Notes: generated by a model from the letters alone, not told the origin. 64,000 bases of DNA from G963662675 sp963662675 (GCA_963662675.2 CAXXHP010000004.1:124001-188000), one strand, 5' to 3'; shown: positions 43,278 through 52,978, numbered from the stretch's first letter. A program made the numbers and translations.

Positions 43278-43673
43278 ATGTTGGGGAAAAACGAATATTC
43301 TAAATTAAGCCTTTTAGTTGTTGATGATAGCCCTATTAACCATCGCGTGGTAAGCATTTCTTTAAAAGGTCAGTTTGCTACCATTGATAGTGCTTATAAT
43401 GGGATGGAGGCTTTTGAAAAATATCAAGAGAAATCATACGATATTGTTTTAATGGATTTGATGATGCCGGTAATGAACGGGTGTGAAGCAACTAATGCAA
43501 TACGTTTGTTTGAGAAAGAGAAGGGATTTGATAAGCTGACAAAAATTATAGCAATGACTGCCAGCGAATCAAGTGATGGTATTAATAGCTGCATAGAGTC
43601 CGGCATGGATGCTTACCTGGGAAAACCGTTTCAGGTTCCCCAATTTTTTCAGATTCTGAAAGAAATACTTTAA
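43278..43673 (+). CDS. single-domain response regulator (CheY-like receiver)
   Basis: A 131-residue receiver domain without an output domain. Acidic pocket D16/D17 (VVDDSP), phospho-acceptor D60 (LMDLMMP), T94 (AMTAS) and K116 (GKPF) are all present, so it should be phosphorylated. The ATG at 43278 is chosen; a longer frame from 43224 would overlap the symporter gene and lacks similarity. It starts 13 bp after the symporter. The partner kinase is unknown; receiver domains of this MPVMNG type usually pair with hybrid kinases. The two kinases of this window (22.7 and 46.4 kb) both lack receivers. Confidence 0.9.
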   Translation: MLGKNEYSKLSLLVVDDSPINHRVVSISLKGQFATIDSAYNGMEAFEKYQEKSYDIVLMDLMMPVMNGCEATNAIRLFEKEKGFDKLTKIIAMTASESSDGINSCIESGMDAYLGKPFQVPQFFQILKEIL

Positions 43674-43700
43674 GCGTTAGCAGATAACAGCACTTCTTCC

Positions 43701-43708
43701 TATTTTTG
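43701..43708 (+). promoter_or_regulatory. -7 promoter element directly upstream of mutS2
   Basis: TATTTTTG ends 12 bases before the ATG at 43721, suggesting a very short leader. Confidence 0.4.
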
Positions 43709-43720
43709 CGCTTGCAAAAA

Positions 43721-46213
43721 ATGGTTATGACGAATATTTATCCAGAGAATTTTGAATCAAAAATTGGTTTCGACCGGGTACGGGAATTAATAAAAGGCAA
43801 TTGCCTAAGTACACTGGGGAAAGATAAGGTTGATGAGCTCCGCTTTCAAACCAAATACAACCGTGTTGTTTATGATTTATCACTTACTGATGAATTTTTA
43901 AAATTACTGGTTGCAACCGAAAATTTTCCAACCAATTATTATTTTGATCTTCGCCCTGCGCTTGCAAAGATTAAAACCGAAGGACGTTTTCTGGAAGTTT
44001 CGGAACTGTTTGAATTAAAGCGTTCACTCGATACGATAACTGCCATCATTCGATTTCTTGAAAATCAAGAGGATGAGAGTTATCCAACACTAAAAAAATT
44101 GCTGGAAAGGGTCAATGTTTTTCCATATATAAAGGAACGTATTGATCAGATACTCACTCAGCATGGCAAAATAAAAGACAATGCCTCATCGGAATTGGCC
44201 CGAATTCGAAGAGAGTTGTTTTCAAAGCAAAGTAGCGTTTCAAAACGTCTTCACAGCATTCTTCGGCAGGCACAAAAAGATGGTTTAGTAGAAGAAGATA
44301 TCAGTGTTTCCATTCGAGATGGAAGGCCTGTTATTCCAATTTCATCTGCCGTGAAACGAAAACTGAATGGTATTGTGCATGATGAATCGGCTACCGGAAA
44401 GACTGCCTACATTGAGCCGGCAGAGGTGGTGGAAATGAATAATGAGATCCGTGAGCTTGAATATGCAGAAAAGCGTGAGATCGTTAAAATACTCATAGAT
44501 TTTTCAGATGATATAAGGCCCTATCTTTTTGATCTGATGGATTCATATGATTTTCTGGGTACAATTGATTTCATTCGTGCCAAAGCTCAGTTGGCAAATC
44601 GAATGGGCGCTATTAAACCAAGAATTGACAACCAGTGTCAACTTGAATGGGAAAAGGCGGTGCACCCTTTGTTGAAGTTTAATCTTGAAAAAGAGAAACG
44701 TTCTGTAGTTCCGTTAAATATTCAATTAACTCCTGAAAAACATATCTTATTGATCTCCGGACCTAATGCCGGAGGAAAATCAGTTTGCTTAAAAACGGTG
44801 GGCATATTGCAATATATGCTCCAATGTGGTTTGTTAATTCCCGTTGATGAAACCAGTTGTGCCGGTATTTTTGAGCATCTTTTTATTGATATCGGTGATG
44901 AGCAATCTATTGAAAATGATCTGAGTACCTATAGCTCGCATTTGATGAATATGAAGTTCTTTCTGAAGAATGCGAATAACAAAACTCTGGTGTTAATCGA
45001 TGAGTTTGGTACTGGAACTGAGCCCATGTTGGGAGGTGCCATTGCTGAAGCTATTCTTGACCAAGTGAATCAGATTGGGACTTTTGGTGTAATTACTACG
45101 CATTATACGAATCTGAAACATTTTGCCTCGTCTGCAGATGGAATTGAAAATGGTGCTATGATGTATGATTCGCATAAAATGGAGCCATTGTTTCAACTCC
45201 AAATTGGTAAGCCGGGAAGCTCTTTTGCTTTTGAAATAGCCCGAAAAATTGGTATGCCCGAAATTATATTGGAACAAGCTACCGAAAAAGTAGGGAAGGA
45301 TCACATCAACTTTGATAAACATCTGCGTGATATTCTTCGAGATAAACGCTATTGGGAATCTAAGCGACAGCGTATTCGTCAGGTTGAGAAAACCTTAGAT
45401 GAAGTTTCTTCAAGGTACGAGGTTGACTTGACAAAGTTGAAAGATCAGCGCAAACAAATTCTCGAAGAAGCAAAAGCCGAGGCTGAGAATATTTTGGCTG
45501 AAGCAAATAAGAAGGTTGAAAATACCATTCGTGAAATTCGCGAGAGCCAAGCAGAAAAGGAGAAAACAAAAGCTATTCGGAAACAATTAAGTGCTTTTAA
45601 AGAAGAAGTTGTTCAGGCAGATACGGAAGATGACGAATGGATTAACCGGAAGATTGAAAAACTGCAGAATAAACAAAAAAGGAAGAAGGACAAAAAAGAG
45701 GTAACCCCGATTAAAAAGACTACTGTACCCCTCAAAGAAAATAAAGACTTTGAGCCGGGTGACAATGTGAAAATTGAAGGGCAAAATACCATTGGTGAAG
45801 TGTTGGAAGTTGGAGAGAAAAACGTTGTGGTAGCCTTTGGTCAGTTGCGCACATCCGTAACTCGGAATAAACTGAAACATGTAAGCAATAACGAAGCAAA
45901 GCGCGAAAATCGCGGGCAAAATCGCACTCAGGCAAATATCAACAAAAATATATCGGAGAAGAAACTTAATTTCAAGCCAGAAATTGATATTCGCGGACAA
46001 CGGGCTGAAGAGGCCATTGTAAATATTCAGGCTTTTGTTGATGAGGCCATCATGTTAGATGTTCACGAACTTCGAATCCTTCATGGAAAAGGCAATGGCA
46101 TTCTCAAAGAAGTAATCCGCAGTTTTCTGAAATCCGATCCCATTATCACTTCATTTCGAGATGAGCATGTTCAGTTTGGTGGTTCCGGAATCACCATTGT
46201 TGAGCTGGGGTAA
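43721..46213 (+). CDS. mutS2: MutS2 family protein with Smr endonuclease domain
   Basis: An 830-residue protein (starting at ATG 43721; a second ATG at 43727 is possible). It has MutS core and clamp helices, the ATPase domain with P-loop GPNAGGKSV near 344 and Walker B LVLIDEFGTGTEP near 420, a long charged coiled coil (~520-660), a KOW-like segment and a C-terminal Smr domain (IDIRGQRAEEAI, LHGKGNGILKE). It lacks the mismatch-recognition domain I of MutS. Known roles are suppression of recombination and rescue of collided ribosomes. It is followed by a probable terminator at 46274-46301. Confidence 0.94.
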   Translation: MVMTNIYPENFESKIGFDRVRELIKGNCLSTLGKDKVDELRFQTKYNRVVYDLSLTDEFLKLLVATENFPTNYYFDLRPALAKIKTEGRFLEVSELFELKRSLDTITAIIRFLENQEDESYPTLKKLLERVNVFPYIKERIDQILTQHGKIKDNASSELARIRRELFSKQSSVSKRLHSILRQAQKDGLVEEDISVSIRDGRPVIPISSAVKRKLNGIVHDESATGKTAYIEPAEVVEMNNEIRELEYAEKREIVKILIDFSDDIRPYLFDLMDSYDFLGTIDFIRAKAQLANRMGAIKPRIDNQCQLEWEKAVHPLLKFNLEKEKRSVVPLNIQLTPEKHILLISGPNAGGKSVCLKTVGILQYMLQCGLLIPVDETSCAGIFEHLFIDIGDEQSIENDLSTYSSHLMNMKFFLKNANNKTLVLIDEFGTGTEPMLGGAIAEAILDQVNQIGTFGVITTHYTNLKHFASSADGIENGAMMYDSHKMEPLFQLQIGKPGSSFAFEIARKIGMPEIILEQATEKVGKDHINFDKHLRDILRDKRYWESKRQRIRQVEKTLDEVSSRYEVDLTKLKDQRKQILEEAKAEAENILAEANKKVENTIREIRESQAEKEKTKAIRKQLSAFKEEVVQADTEDDEWINRKIEKLQNKQKRKKDKKEVTPIKKTTVPLKENKDFEPGDNVKIEGQNTIGEVLEVGEKNVVVAFGQLRTSVTRNKLKHVSNNEAKRENRGQNRTQANINKNISEKKLNFKPEIDIRGQRAEEAIVNIQAFVDEAIMLDVHELRILHGKGNGILKEVIRSFLKSDPIITSFRDEHVQFGGSGITIVELG

Positions 46214-46273
46214 CTATTCCTCGTCAAAATATAATTTTTATCAAAGGAGTAAATAAATAACAACGCTAGTGAA

Positions 46274-46301
46274 ATTCCATTTCTTTTTTAAGAGATGGAA
46301 T
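46274..46301 (+). terminator. probable terminator of mutS2
   Basis: ATTCCATTTCT pairs with AGAGATGGAAT (one G-T pair) around a six-base loop; a short T-run (CGTTTTT) follows a few bases later. Confidence 0.55.
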
Positions 46302-46334
46302 CCTTCGTTTTTAATATTTATTGGAAATATAGGA

Positions 46335-46342
46335 TAACTTTG
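46335..46342 (+). promoter_or_regulatory. -7 promoter element of the cytoplasmic histidine kinase
   Basis: TAACTTTG, 62 bases before the ATG at 46405, with a TTT run at about -33 (46308-46312). Confidence 0.45.
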
Positions 46343-46404
46343 GTAGGATTATAGATGTGCAATAAATAGCGCTCAATAAGTCCTATGCGTTTAAATTCAG
46401 CAAT

Positions 46405-47682
46405 ATGGAGTCGAGTTTTAAAACAAATGAACAACTTTTCGAAGAACTTGCCCAATTAAGAACCGAGATTGGCGAGCTAAAGAAAAGAGAACTTGAGCAT
46501 AAAAATATTAGCGAAACCTTAATTCAAGAGCGTAAGTTATATTTAGATTTAGCAAACACGCAACCTGCCGGAATTTATCGTCTGCGTGTTCTTTCAAAAG
46601 AACGAGCAGCAATAGAAAAATGGCAAAGCTCAGAAGATGTGCCATTTATTATCGAATTTGTAAGTGACCGTTGTTGTGAAATATTACAAGTGAAAAAGCA
46701 GGCGTTTGAAAGCAATCCAGGTCTCGTTATTGACTTTGTACACAACGAAGATTTAGAAGAATACGCCAGAATGAATGTGGAGGCAAATCTTAATCTTACC
46801 TCTTTTTTATGGGAAGGGCGTATGGTAATAAACGAAGCAATTCATTGGGTGCATTTTGAATCATTGCCTAGGCTAATGGAAAACGGGGATGTTGTGTGGA
46901 CTGGTATCTTTTATGATATTGATGAACGTAAAAAGGCGGAGCAACAAATCACACAAAAAAACGAAGAACTTCAGAAAATAAATGCCGAAAAAGATAAATT
47001 CTTCTCCATTATAGCACACGACTTAAAAAGCCCTTTAATTTCGGTGGTTGGCTTTAGTGAACTTCTTTTAGAAAAGGTTCGTGAAAATGATGAGCAAGGG
47101 ATAAAGAAATATGCAGATATCATTTTCAATTCATCGCATTCTGCTATGGATTTGCTTTCGAACCTCATGGAATGGTCTCTTTCTCAAACGGGAAGGATGG
47201 ATTTTGATCCTGAAACTTTTGATATGACCGAAATGATTACTGAAACTTCAGATTTATTTATTGACATAGCATCACAAAAGTCAATACGAATTGTGAAAGA
47301 ATTACCTTCTGGAATTTCGGTATACGCTGATAAGGATATGATTGGTTCTGTATTGAGAAATCTGATTTCAAATGCTATTAAGTTTTCGATGCCAAATGGA
47401 ACGATTACCGTTTCTGTAGAAAACAAGCTTGGTGAAGTAATGCTTAAAGTCCGTGATTCAGGAGTTGGAATTTCGAAATCGGATATTGATAAATTATTTC
47501 GCATTGATGAAAATTTCACAACAGCAGGGACACAGGATGAGAAGGGAACTGGCTTAGGATTAATTCTTTGTAAAGAATTTGTCGAGAAACATGGCGGTAA
47601 AATATGGGTAGAAAGTGAGCTTGGAAAAGGTTCCGTGTTTTATGTTTCCATTTCTAATAATGGAGACATAAAGGCAAATTAA
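46405..47682 (+). CDS. soluble PAS-domain sensor histidine kinase
   Basis: A 425-residue kinase without membrane segments. A coiled-coil start (~8-42) is followed by one PAS domain (~45-175, PAC end FYDIDERKKAEQQ), a HisKA domain with phospho-acceptor H205 (IIAHDLKSP) and a HATPase domain (N-box LRNLISNAIKFS, G-boxes VRDSGVGIS and GTGLGLILCKEF). The PAS has a CC pair near residue 90, not enough to assign a cofactor. No regulator is next to it; the receiver at 43.3 kb is separated by mutS2. It has its own promoter element. Confidence 0.93.
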   Translation: MESSFKTNEQLFEELAQLRTEIGELKKRELEHKNISETLIQERKLYLDLANTQPAGIYRLRVLSKERAAIEKWQSSEDVPFIIEFVSDRCCEILQVKKQAFESNPGLVIDFVHNEDLEEYARMNVEANLNLTSFLWEGRMVINEAIHWVHFESLPRLMENGDVVWTGIFYDIDERKKAEQQITQKNEELQKINAEKDKFFSIIAHDLKSPLISVVGFSELLLEKVRENDEQGIKKYADIIFNSSHSAMDLLSNLMEWSLSQTGRMDFDPETFDMTEMITETSDLFIDIASQKSIRIVKELPSGISVYADKDMIGSVLRNLISNAIKFSMPNGTITVSVENKLGEVMLKVRDSGVGISKSDIDKLFRIDENFTTAGTQDEKGTGLGLILCKEFVEKHGGKIWVESELGKGSVFYVSISNNGDIKAN

Positions 47683-47971
47683 TTCTTGCATTTGTTTCTT
47701 CTTGTATCTCGGTATGTCCACGAATTTCTAATGATTAGGTTTTCCATCCTTCCTCAAAAGGGCTGAAATCTTTTTGATCAACTACGAGTTTCTCTTTCGT
47801 ATCGTTGTTCGGGACAAAGTCCATAGTTTGCCTCTATCTTAAATTTATATATGTATTAAATGCCCTTTTAATAAAGAAGATGACTCCTGTTGAGGTCTCG
47901 GCCAAACTGGAATAACATTCTTTTCAATAGTACATTTGTTGCATTTTGGCACATCACGAAAAGACACCCGT
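47683..47971. other. 289-bp intergenic region with one doubtful 29-codon reading frame
   Basis: Between the kinase and the sodium:solute symporter there is no established gene. On the minus strand an ATG at 47824 opens a 29-codon frame to a stop at 47735 (MDFVPNNDTKEKLVV...EEGWKT), protein-like in composition but without promoter box or ribosome site. It could be a short peptide, a remnant or chance. Confidence 0.25.
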
Positions 47972-49312
47972 TTAGTTTTTCGTTTTTGCAGGAATAGATA
48001 AGATCAGGAAGTTTATGACAAAGGCCGAAATTATTATCCAGTTGCCCACTGAGAGATCAAAATAAGAAATCATTATTTTTCCTGAGAGGGCTATGCCCCC
48101 ACCCATAACCATGGCAGGAATACTCATCTTTTTATTCACTTTAAAACCTGCAAGAGCTACTATTATCGGAACGATAAAAGCCCCAGAATAAAAGGATAGT
48201 GCCAGTAGCAAGGTGTTGATGATGGAGGTTACCTTCAGTGCAATTAGTACACTGGCAGCACCAGTTAGGATAATAAACAGCCGGGTGGTGTTCACCGATT
48301 TGCGGTTGTCAATATCTGCATTAAACAATTCGCTTAACATCATGGACGCGGTTAGCAAGGTGGTATCTGCCGATGAAAGCACAGCCGATAGCAATGCCGC
48401 AGCCATTAGTCCAACAGCCCAATCAGGAAGATATACATCAATCAACTCAATTAATGAAACGGATCCTTGAAGTTGTTCTGTTGGGAGGTTCTCATGTGCC
48501 ATTACGCCTAAATAGGTCAACAAAAATGCAAACGGAATAAGGATGGATGCCACGATGATAATACTTTTTCGGGCAGTCACTTCATTTTTAGCACAAAATA
48601 GGCGCGAGTAAATATCGGGACCAACCACAAAAGTACTGGAAAAAGTTAGCACCATAATCAGTAAATCGATGGGAGAGTAGCTGGCGTTAAAAGGGAAGGA
48701 GGCTGTAATCTCCGAAGTGTTTATCTGATGTGTTTGTCTTAAGAAAATTGCGGATAAGAAAACACCGACCAAGATGATGATGGATTGAATAAAGTCAGTT
48801 TTTAGGATGGAAACCTGACCCCCAATTAAGGTGTAACCAATAAAAACCGCTCCGGCAATAATAACTCCGGTGCTATATTGAAGTTCAAAAAGACTGTACA
48901 TTATTTTTGAAGCAGCAATAATTTGTGCAGCAACAATGCCTGTCCATGCCAGCGGAATAATGATGGAAGCTGATTTTCTGGCTGTATCACCATAAAATCG
49001 CCCAATCATATCTGTTAGCGTAAACTTCCCAAACCGACTGACTTTTCTAACCAAGGGTAATAAGAACCACAGTCCGGCCGAGGCACATAATAAATACCAG
49101 GCAGCAGCCCAGCTCTGGTCAATTGCTAGATTTGCTGTTCCCAATATGGCCGATCCACCAAGTATGGAGGCTAAAAGACTTCCTGCAATTTGTAGGGTTC
49201 CATTTTTCTTTCCTGCAATAAAATAATCAGAAGGAGATTTTATTCGAAATGCCGAATAAAGTCCGATTCCGAGCAGGGCTAGCCCATAAATGATAAGGAT
49301 AGTGGTTTTCAT
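47972..49312 (-). CDS. sodium:solute symporter (SSS/SLC5 family)
   Basis: A 446-residue membrane protein with about thirteen helices. LYSAFRIKSPSDYFIAGKKNG near residue 19 and LAAALLSAVLSSADTTLLTASMMLS near 300-325 are the SSS signatures, including the Ser/Thr sodium-site segment. VGPDIYSRLFCAKN near 227 is the other conserved block. Substrates of the family range from sugars to proline, pantothenate and organic acids; none can be chosen. It lies downstream of fabI but is separated by a terminator. Confidence 0.92.
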   Translation of the reverse strand: MKTTILIIYGLALLGIGLYSAFRIKSPSDYFIAGKKNGTLQIAGSLLASILGGSAILGTANLAIDQSWAAAWYLLCASAGLWFLLPLVRKVSRFGKFTLTDMIGRFYGDTARKSASIIIPLAWTGIVAAQIIAASKIMYSLFELQYSTGVIIAGAVFIGYTLIGGQVSILKTDFIQSIIILVGVFLSAIFLRQTHQINTSEITASFPFNASYSPIDLLIMVLTFSSTFVVGPDIYSRLFCAKNEVTARKSIIIVASILIPFAFLLTYLGVMAHENLPTEQLQGSVSLIELIDVYLPDWAVGLMAAALLSAVLSSADTTLLTASMMLSELFNADIDNRKSVNTTRLFIILTGAASVLIALKVTSIINTLLLALSFYSGAFIVPIIVALAGFKVNKKMSIPAMVMGGGIALSGKIMISYFDLSVGNWIIISAFVINFLILSIPAKTKN

Positions 49313-49338
49313 ATTTCAGGGTAAAAATATAAATAAAA

Positions 49339-49363
49339 ACGGAGTCAATAATTTGACTCCGTT
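49339..49363 (-). terminator. intrinsic terminator of fabI
   Basis: AACGGAGTCAA pairs perfectly with TTGACTCCGTT around a three-base loop; on the minus strand it is followed by a T-rich run. It lies 24 bp past the fabI stop. Confidence 0.85.
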
Positions 49364-49386
49364 CTCAATATCGTAAAAATAGCTAT

Positions 49387-50253
49387 TTAATCGTATTTGT
49401 GATCTGTATCTGCTGGGCCACATTCACAGTCGCATTCCAGACCTTTTTCATATTGTTCCAATGCACGCAGGCTCATTCCCATAGAAGAGAAACCTCCATC
49501 GTGAAATAGATTTTGCATGGTTACCTTTTTGGTCAGGTCAGAGAACAAGGTAATGCAATAGTCGGCACACTCATCGCCAGTAGCATTGCCCAGCGGAGAC
49601 ATACGTTCCGAGAAGTCAAGCAACTTGTCCATTCCTTTTACGCCGCTTCCTGCAGTTGTAACAGTTGGGGATTGAGAGATGGTGTTGATCCGTACATTGC
49701 GCTCGCGACCGTAAATGTATCCAAAGCTACGTCCTATCGATTCAAGCAATGCTTTTGCATCAGCCATGTCGTTATAGCCATAGAAAGTGCGTTGAGCAGC
49801 CACATATGATAATGCAACTACTGAACCCCATTCATTAATGGCATCCATTTTTCTAGCTACTTGTAATACTTTGTGAAATGAAACAGCTGAAACATCAAGG
49901 GTTTTATCCAGATAGCTATAATCCAGATCGCTGTAGTGACGCTCTTTGCGTACGTTTGGCGACATTCCAATAGAGTGCAGGATAAAGTCAACTTTTCCTC
50001 CCAATACCTCCATCGATTTTTTAATCAGGTTTTCCAGGTCTTCAACATTTGTTGCATCTGCGCCAATTACTGTAGCATTGCATTTTTCAGCCAATTGGGC
50101 TGTATCGCCCATACGCAGGGCAACGGAGGTATTTGTTAATGTAAAAGTTGCGCCTTCATCGTGGGCACGTTCTGCTACTTTCCATGCAATGGAATCAGCA
50201 TTAAGCGCTCCGAAAATAATACCTCTTTTACCTTTTAGTAAATTATAAGCCAT
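49387..50253 (-). CDS. fabI: enoyl-[acyl-carrier-protein] reductase (NADH), FabI type, with cysteine-rich tail
   Basis: A 288-residue SDR that catalyses the last step of each fatty-acid elongation cycle. GIIFGALNADSIAW at 11-24 binds NADH, ILHSIGMSP near 90 follows, and the catalytic pair is in YNDMADAK (Y-x6-K, near 159-166). The SQSPTVTTAG loop is the substrate-binding flap. Compared with about 262 residues in E. coli it has an extended C terminus ending CDCECGPADTDHKYD, with three closely spaced cysteines. Presence of FabI predicts sensitivity to enoyl reductase inhibitors unless another ENR exists. Confidence 0.95.
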   Translation of the reverse strand: MAYNLLKGKRGIIFGALNADSIAWKVAERAHDEGATFTLTNTSVALRMGDTAQLAEKCNATVIGADATNVEDLENLIKKSMEVLGGKVDFILHSIGMSPNVRKERHYSDLDYSYLDKTLDVSAVSFHKVLQVARKMDAINEWGSVVALSYVAAQRTFYGYNDMADAKALLESIGRSFGYIYGRERNVRINTISQSPTVTTAGSGVKGMDKLLDFSERMSPLGNATGDECADYCITLFSDLTKKVTMQNLFHDGGFSSMGMSLRALEQYEKGLECDCECGPADTDHKYD

Positions 50254-50327
50254 GATTTAAATATTATGAGTTCTTTAACAACTCGCGATTAAAATGGTTT
50301 TTAATAAATCTCTTTAAAATAAAAAAA

Positions 50328-50341
50328 CCGGCATTGGCCGG
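50328..50341 (-). terminator. intrinsic terminator of the Bat operon
   Basis: On the minus strand CCGGC, a four-base loop and GCCGG are followed by seven T, just after the batE stop at 50348. Confidence 0.75.
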
Positions 50342-50347
50342 CATTTC

Positions 50348-51097
50348 TTAAATTTTTTCTAAACTCTCGGAGGGTAACCATCCTTGAGTTCCATCAGCTA
50401 ACCGTATTTCCATCCAACTTCCCAGACTGTCTTTAATTTGGACTTTCAGTCCTTCATGAATTAAAAACAATTCGGTGCCACTAAGCGAAGGTGAACTTTT
50501 TACGGTTACACCTGGTTGGACAATGATCGCATAATTATGCTCGGTCATCTGTTTTTTCTGCCGGGCGGCAAAGTTAAAAGTAAAAATGGAAATAGAAACA
50601 ACTAAAATTCCAATCCAAAATGAAATTCTTTTAATATTCGTTGATTGGATGAAAAAGAATAGTCCGGCTAGTAATAATGTAATGATGAATGAGACAATAC
50701 TAATTTTTGCCCATCCGTCAGCAGAGAACTTGTTTGCGATATTATTCCACCATCTTACGAAAAATACCTGAGGCAATTCAGTAATGGCATCCATTACATA
50801 TTGGTTGGCTAGCTCCAAGTTGAATTGGATGTCCTCATCATTTGGGGCAAGTAGTTTTGCACGCTCATAATTAATAATGGCTTTCGTGTACTCTGCAGTC
50901 TTGTAATAGGCATTTCCCAGATTGTAGTATACCTCTGCCGACTCCATGTTGCTGTTCAAAATTGCTTGGTAAGACTCTATGGCTTGCTCATACTCACCTG
51001 CAATGTATTGTTGGTTTGCTTGATCAAGCTGTGAGTTTTGCGCAAAAGTGCTCAGTGATATGAGTAGGAAAAATATGATTTGTATAATCGTTTTCAT
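50348..51097 (-). CDS. batE: BatE-like TPR and SH3 domain membrane protein
   Basis: A 249-residue protein with a signal peptide (~1-19), TPR repeats (about 22-105; YNLGNAYYKTAEYTKAIINYERA), two membrane helices (~134-152 and ~160-176) and a C-terminal bacterial SH3 domain (VTVKSSPSLSGTELFLIHEGLKV, ending WLPSESLEKI). This matches BatE at the end of the Bat operon of Bacteroides. It probably anchors a periplasmic protein complex. It starts 20 bp after batD. Confidence 0.88.
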   Translation of the reverse strand: MKTIIQIIFFLLISLSTFAQNSQLDQANQQYIAGEYEQAIESYQAILNSNMESAEVYYNLGNAYYKTAEYTKAIINYERAKLLAPNDEDIQFNLELANQYVMDAITELPQVFFVRWWNNIANKFSADGWAKISIVSFIITLLLAGLFFFIQSTNIKRISFWIGILVVSISIFTFNFAARQKKQMTEHNYAIIVQPGVTVKSSPSLSGTELFLIHEGLKVQIKDSLGSWMEIRLADGTQGWLPSESLEKI

Positions 51098-51117
51098 GTT
51101 GTCTCTTTTAAAGTTGA

Positions 51118-52938
51118 TTATCGAATTTGTTTTTCCAGTTTACCCATTAAGTCTGCTGATTTTTGGTACAAATCACTTAAAGTACCTTCAGCTTTAGTTG
51201 GAGCATAACGTGCAAACTCGCATGTGTCTATCGTAGAGATAAACTCATCAATAACTTGCTGTTGAACTTGTCTGGTTTCCAAAGTCGCTGAAGCTTTATC
51301 TCTGTTGAGGTCGGCAACAGGAATACTGAGCTTGTCACTTAAATAGCCCCAGAAAGCTTTTAAAACTGCTTCGTAAAATTCCTCAGCTTTATTTTGCTTC
51401 ATGAAATTCTCAGCTTCTTTCAAACGCTTTCGTGCCACTTTGTTAGCTTTCTTGTTTCTCACCAATAGTAGGTTGGCATTTTCACGTAATTTTTTCCGAT
51501 ATACAATGAACAGGACAATAAAGGCCAGCAAAGGAATTAAGTACATAAGCCAGAAAAGAGGGTTTCCGTAGAAAGATTCTGCTTTTGCTTTTAACTGGTA
51601 CTGATTCTGTTTGATAAAGCGAATGTCCTTTCCAATAAAACGAACATCTTCCTTTGAATAGGCGCTGGTAACGGTCGCATTTTGTTCATCGTTCCCTTTC
51701 TCAATATGAAGTGTAAAGTTTGGAGAACTTTGTGTCTTATACCTTCCAGTGGAAGGGTTGAAGGATGAGAAGTTAATTGGATCGATCGTATAGTCACCTG
51801 CAATTCTTGGAATAATCAAATATTCAAAGGCAACATTTCCGCTTACTCCATTGGTGGTTGTGCTTATTTTGTTTGTTGTTTTTGGGTCGTATACTTCAAA
51901 ATCGGCAGGGAATTCAATTTTCGGAGCCTGAATCAAATTTAAGTTTCCACTCCCCGAAACATTAACTGTTAATGTAATTGCATCATTTGTTTTTGCATCT
52001 GTTTTATCCATAGATGCAGAGAAATTCAGGTTGCCAACACCTCCGTAAAAAGTGGACGGTTGGCTTGGAAGTTCCTTGACGGTGATATTTACCGGATCAC
52101 TGACAATCTTTGCAGAAACGTTGCGGTAGTTATCAAAGAAACTATCAAAGAAACTACGTTGATTGCTAATTTGCTGACGAATCAAACAGGTAATTTCAAA
52201 TGGATCAATCGTAATTTTTCCTGTTTGCTGTGGGAAAAGTATCGTCTTCTTTAAAATACCAACCTGATAAATGGTATTGTTATAAGCTTCACGGGTAAAG
52301 CTTACCTGGTCAGGAATATCAACTTCTTGTGTCCAAAACCCTTCGTAAGAAGGAAGTTGTACTTCGCCAAAACTCGTGATGGGGACATTGGGCGAAACAT
52401 ATATTTTTACTGTTGCAACAATTTGTTCACCCTTGAAAACATTACGCTTGTCAAGTTCAACCTTCACGAAAAGTTGATCTTTACTTATTTCTGTTAACGC
52501 TGAAGTTGAAGATTGATTAGACTGCGTTTGTGCTGCGGATGAGCTTTGTTGAGTAGATTGTCTAACGACCTGAATGGATAATTCATTAGATTCATATATT
52601 TTCCCATCTACTTTGATTGATGCCGGACGGATTGTAAAAGTTCCTTCTTCTTTTGCTCTTAATACATAGGTGTATGAGAATGACACCGTTTGTGTTGTTT
52701 GTCCGTTAATGATTTGTATGCTTGAGCTTTGGGATGTTGAAGGCCCCATCAGTACATCAAAGTTTGAAACATCGGGTAGCTGTAAGTCACTTCCTCTCTC
52801 ATTAAGGGAAAAAGACAACCTGAATTGTTCCCCTATAGAAACTACACTTGGCCCCGACATGGTAAACTTAACCGTATCGGCTCCGGCAAAAAGAGTCGGA
52901 ATAAGTAATAATATTGCAAATAAAAATTTCTTAATCAT
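51118..52938 (-). CDS. batD: BatD oxygen-tolerance family membrane protein
   Basis: A 606-residue protein with an N-terminal signal peptide, a series of beta-sandwich domains (VKFTMSGPSVVSIGEQFRLSFSL ... SSIQIINGQTTQTVSFSYTY) typical of BatD, one transmembrane helix near residues 465-485 (LFWLMYLIPLLAFIVLFIVY) and a cytoplasmic helical tail of about 120 residues. It is the largest Bat component and presumably spans the envelope as a scaffold. A 125-bp gap and a TATTTTTG element upstream indicate that batD-batE can be transcribed apart from batABC. Confidence 0.9.
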   Translation of the reverse strand: MIKKFLFAILLLIPTLFAGADTVKFTMSGPSVVSIGEQFRLSFSLNERGSDLQLPDVSNFDVLMGPSTSQSSSIQIINGQTTQTVSFSYTYVLRAKEEGTFTIRPASIKVDGKIYESNELSIQVVRQSTQQSSSAAQTQSNQSSTSALTEISKDQLFVKVELDKRNVFKGEQIVATVKIYVSPNVPITSFGEVQLPSYEGFWTQEVDIPDQVSFTREAYNNTIYQVGILKKTILFPQQTGKITIDPFEITCLIRQQISNQRSFFDSFFDNYRNVSAKIVSDPVNITVKELPSQPSTFYGGVGNLNFSASMDKTDAKTNDAITLTVNVSGSGNLNLIQAPKIEFPADFEVYDPKTTNKISTTTNGVSGNVAFEYLIIPRIAGDYTIDPINFSSFNPSTGRYKTQSSPNFTLHIEKGNDEQNATVTSAYSKEDVRFIGKDIRFIKQNQYQLKAKAESFYGNPLFWLMYLIPLLAFIVLFIVYRKKLRENANLLLVRNKKANKVARKRLKEAENFMKQNKAEEFYEAVLKAFWGYLSDKLSIPVADLNRDKASATLETRQVQQQVIDEFISTIDTCEFARYAPTKAEGTLSDLYQKSADLMGKLEKQIR

Positions 52939-52970
52939 CGTACTATAATATGCTTCGATTAAATTCGGTT

Positions 52971-52978
52971 CAAAAATA
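52971..52978 (-). promoter_or_regulatory. internal -7 promoter element for batD-batE
   Basis: TATTTTTG on the minus strand, 32 bases before the batD start at 52938. Confidence 0.5.

Noticed and set aside
45587..46000. Antisense frame inside mutS2
   Set aside because: It lies entirely within the charged coiled-coil region of mutS2, and its hydrophobic product is explained as complement of Lys/Glu codons.
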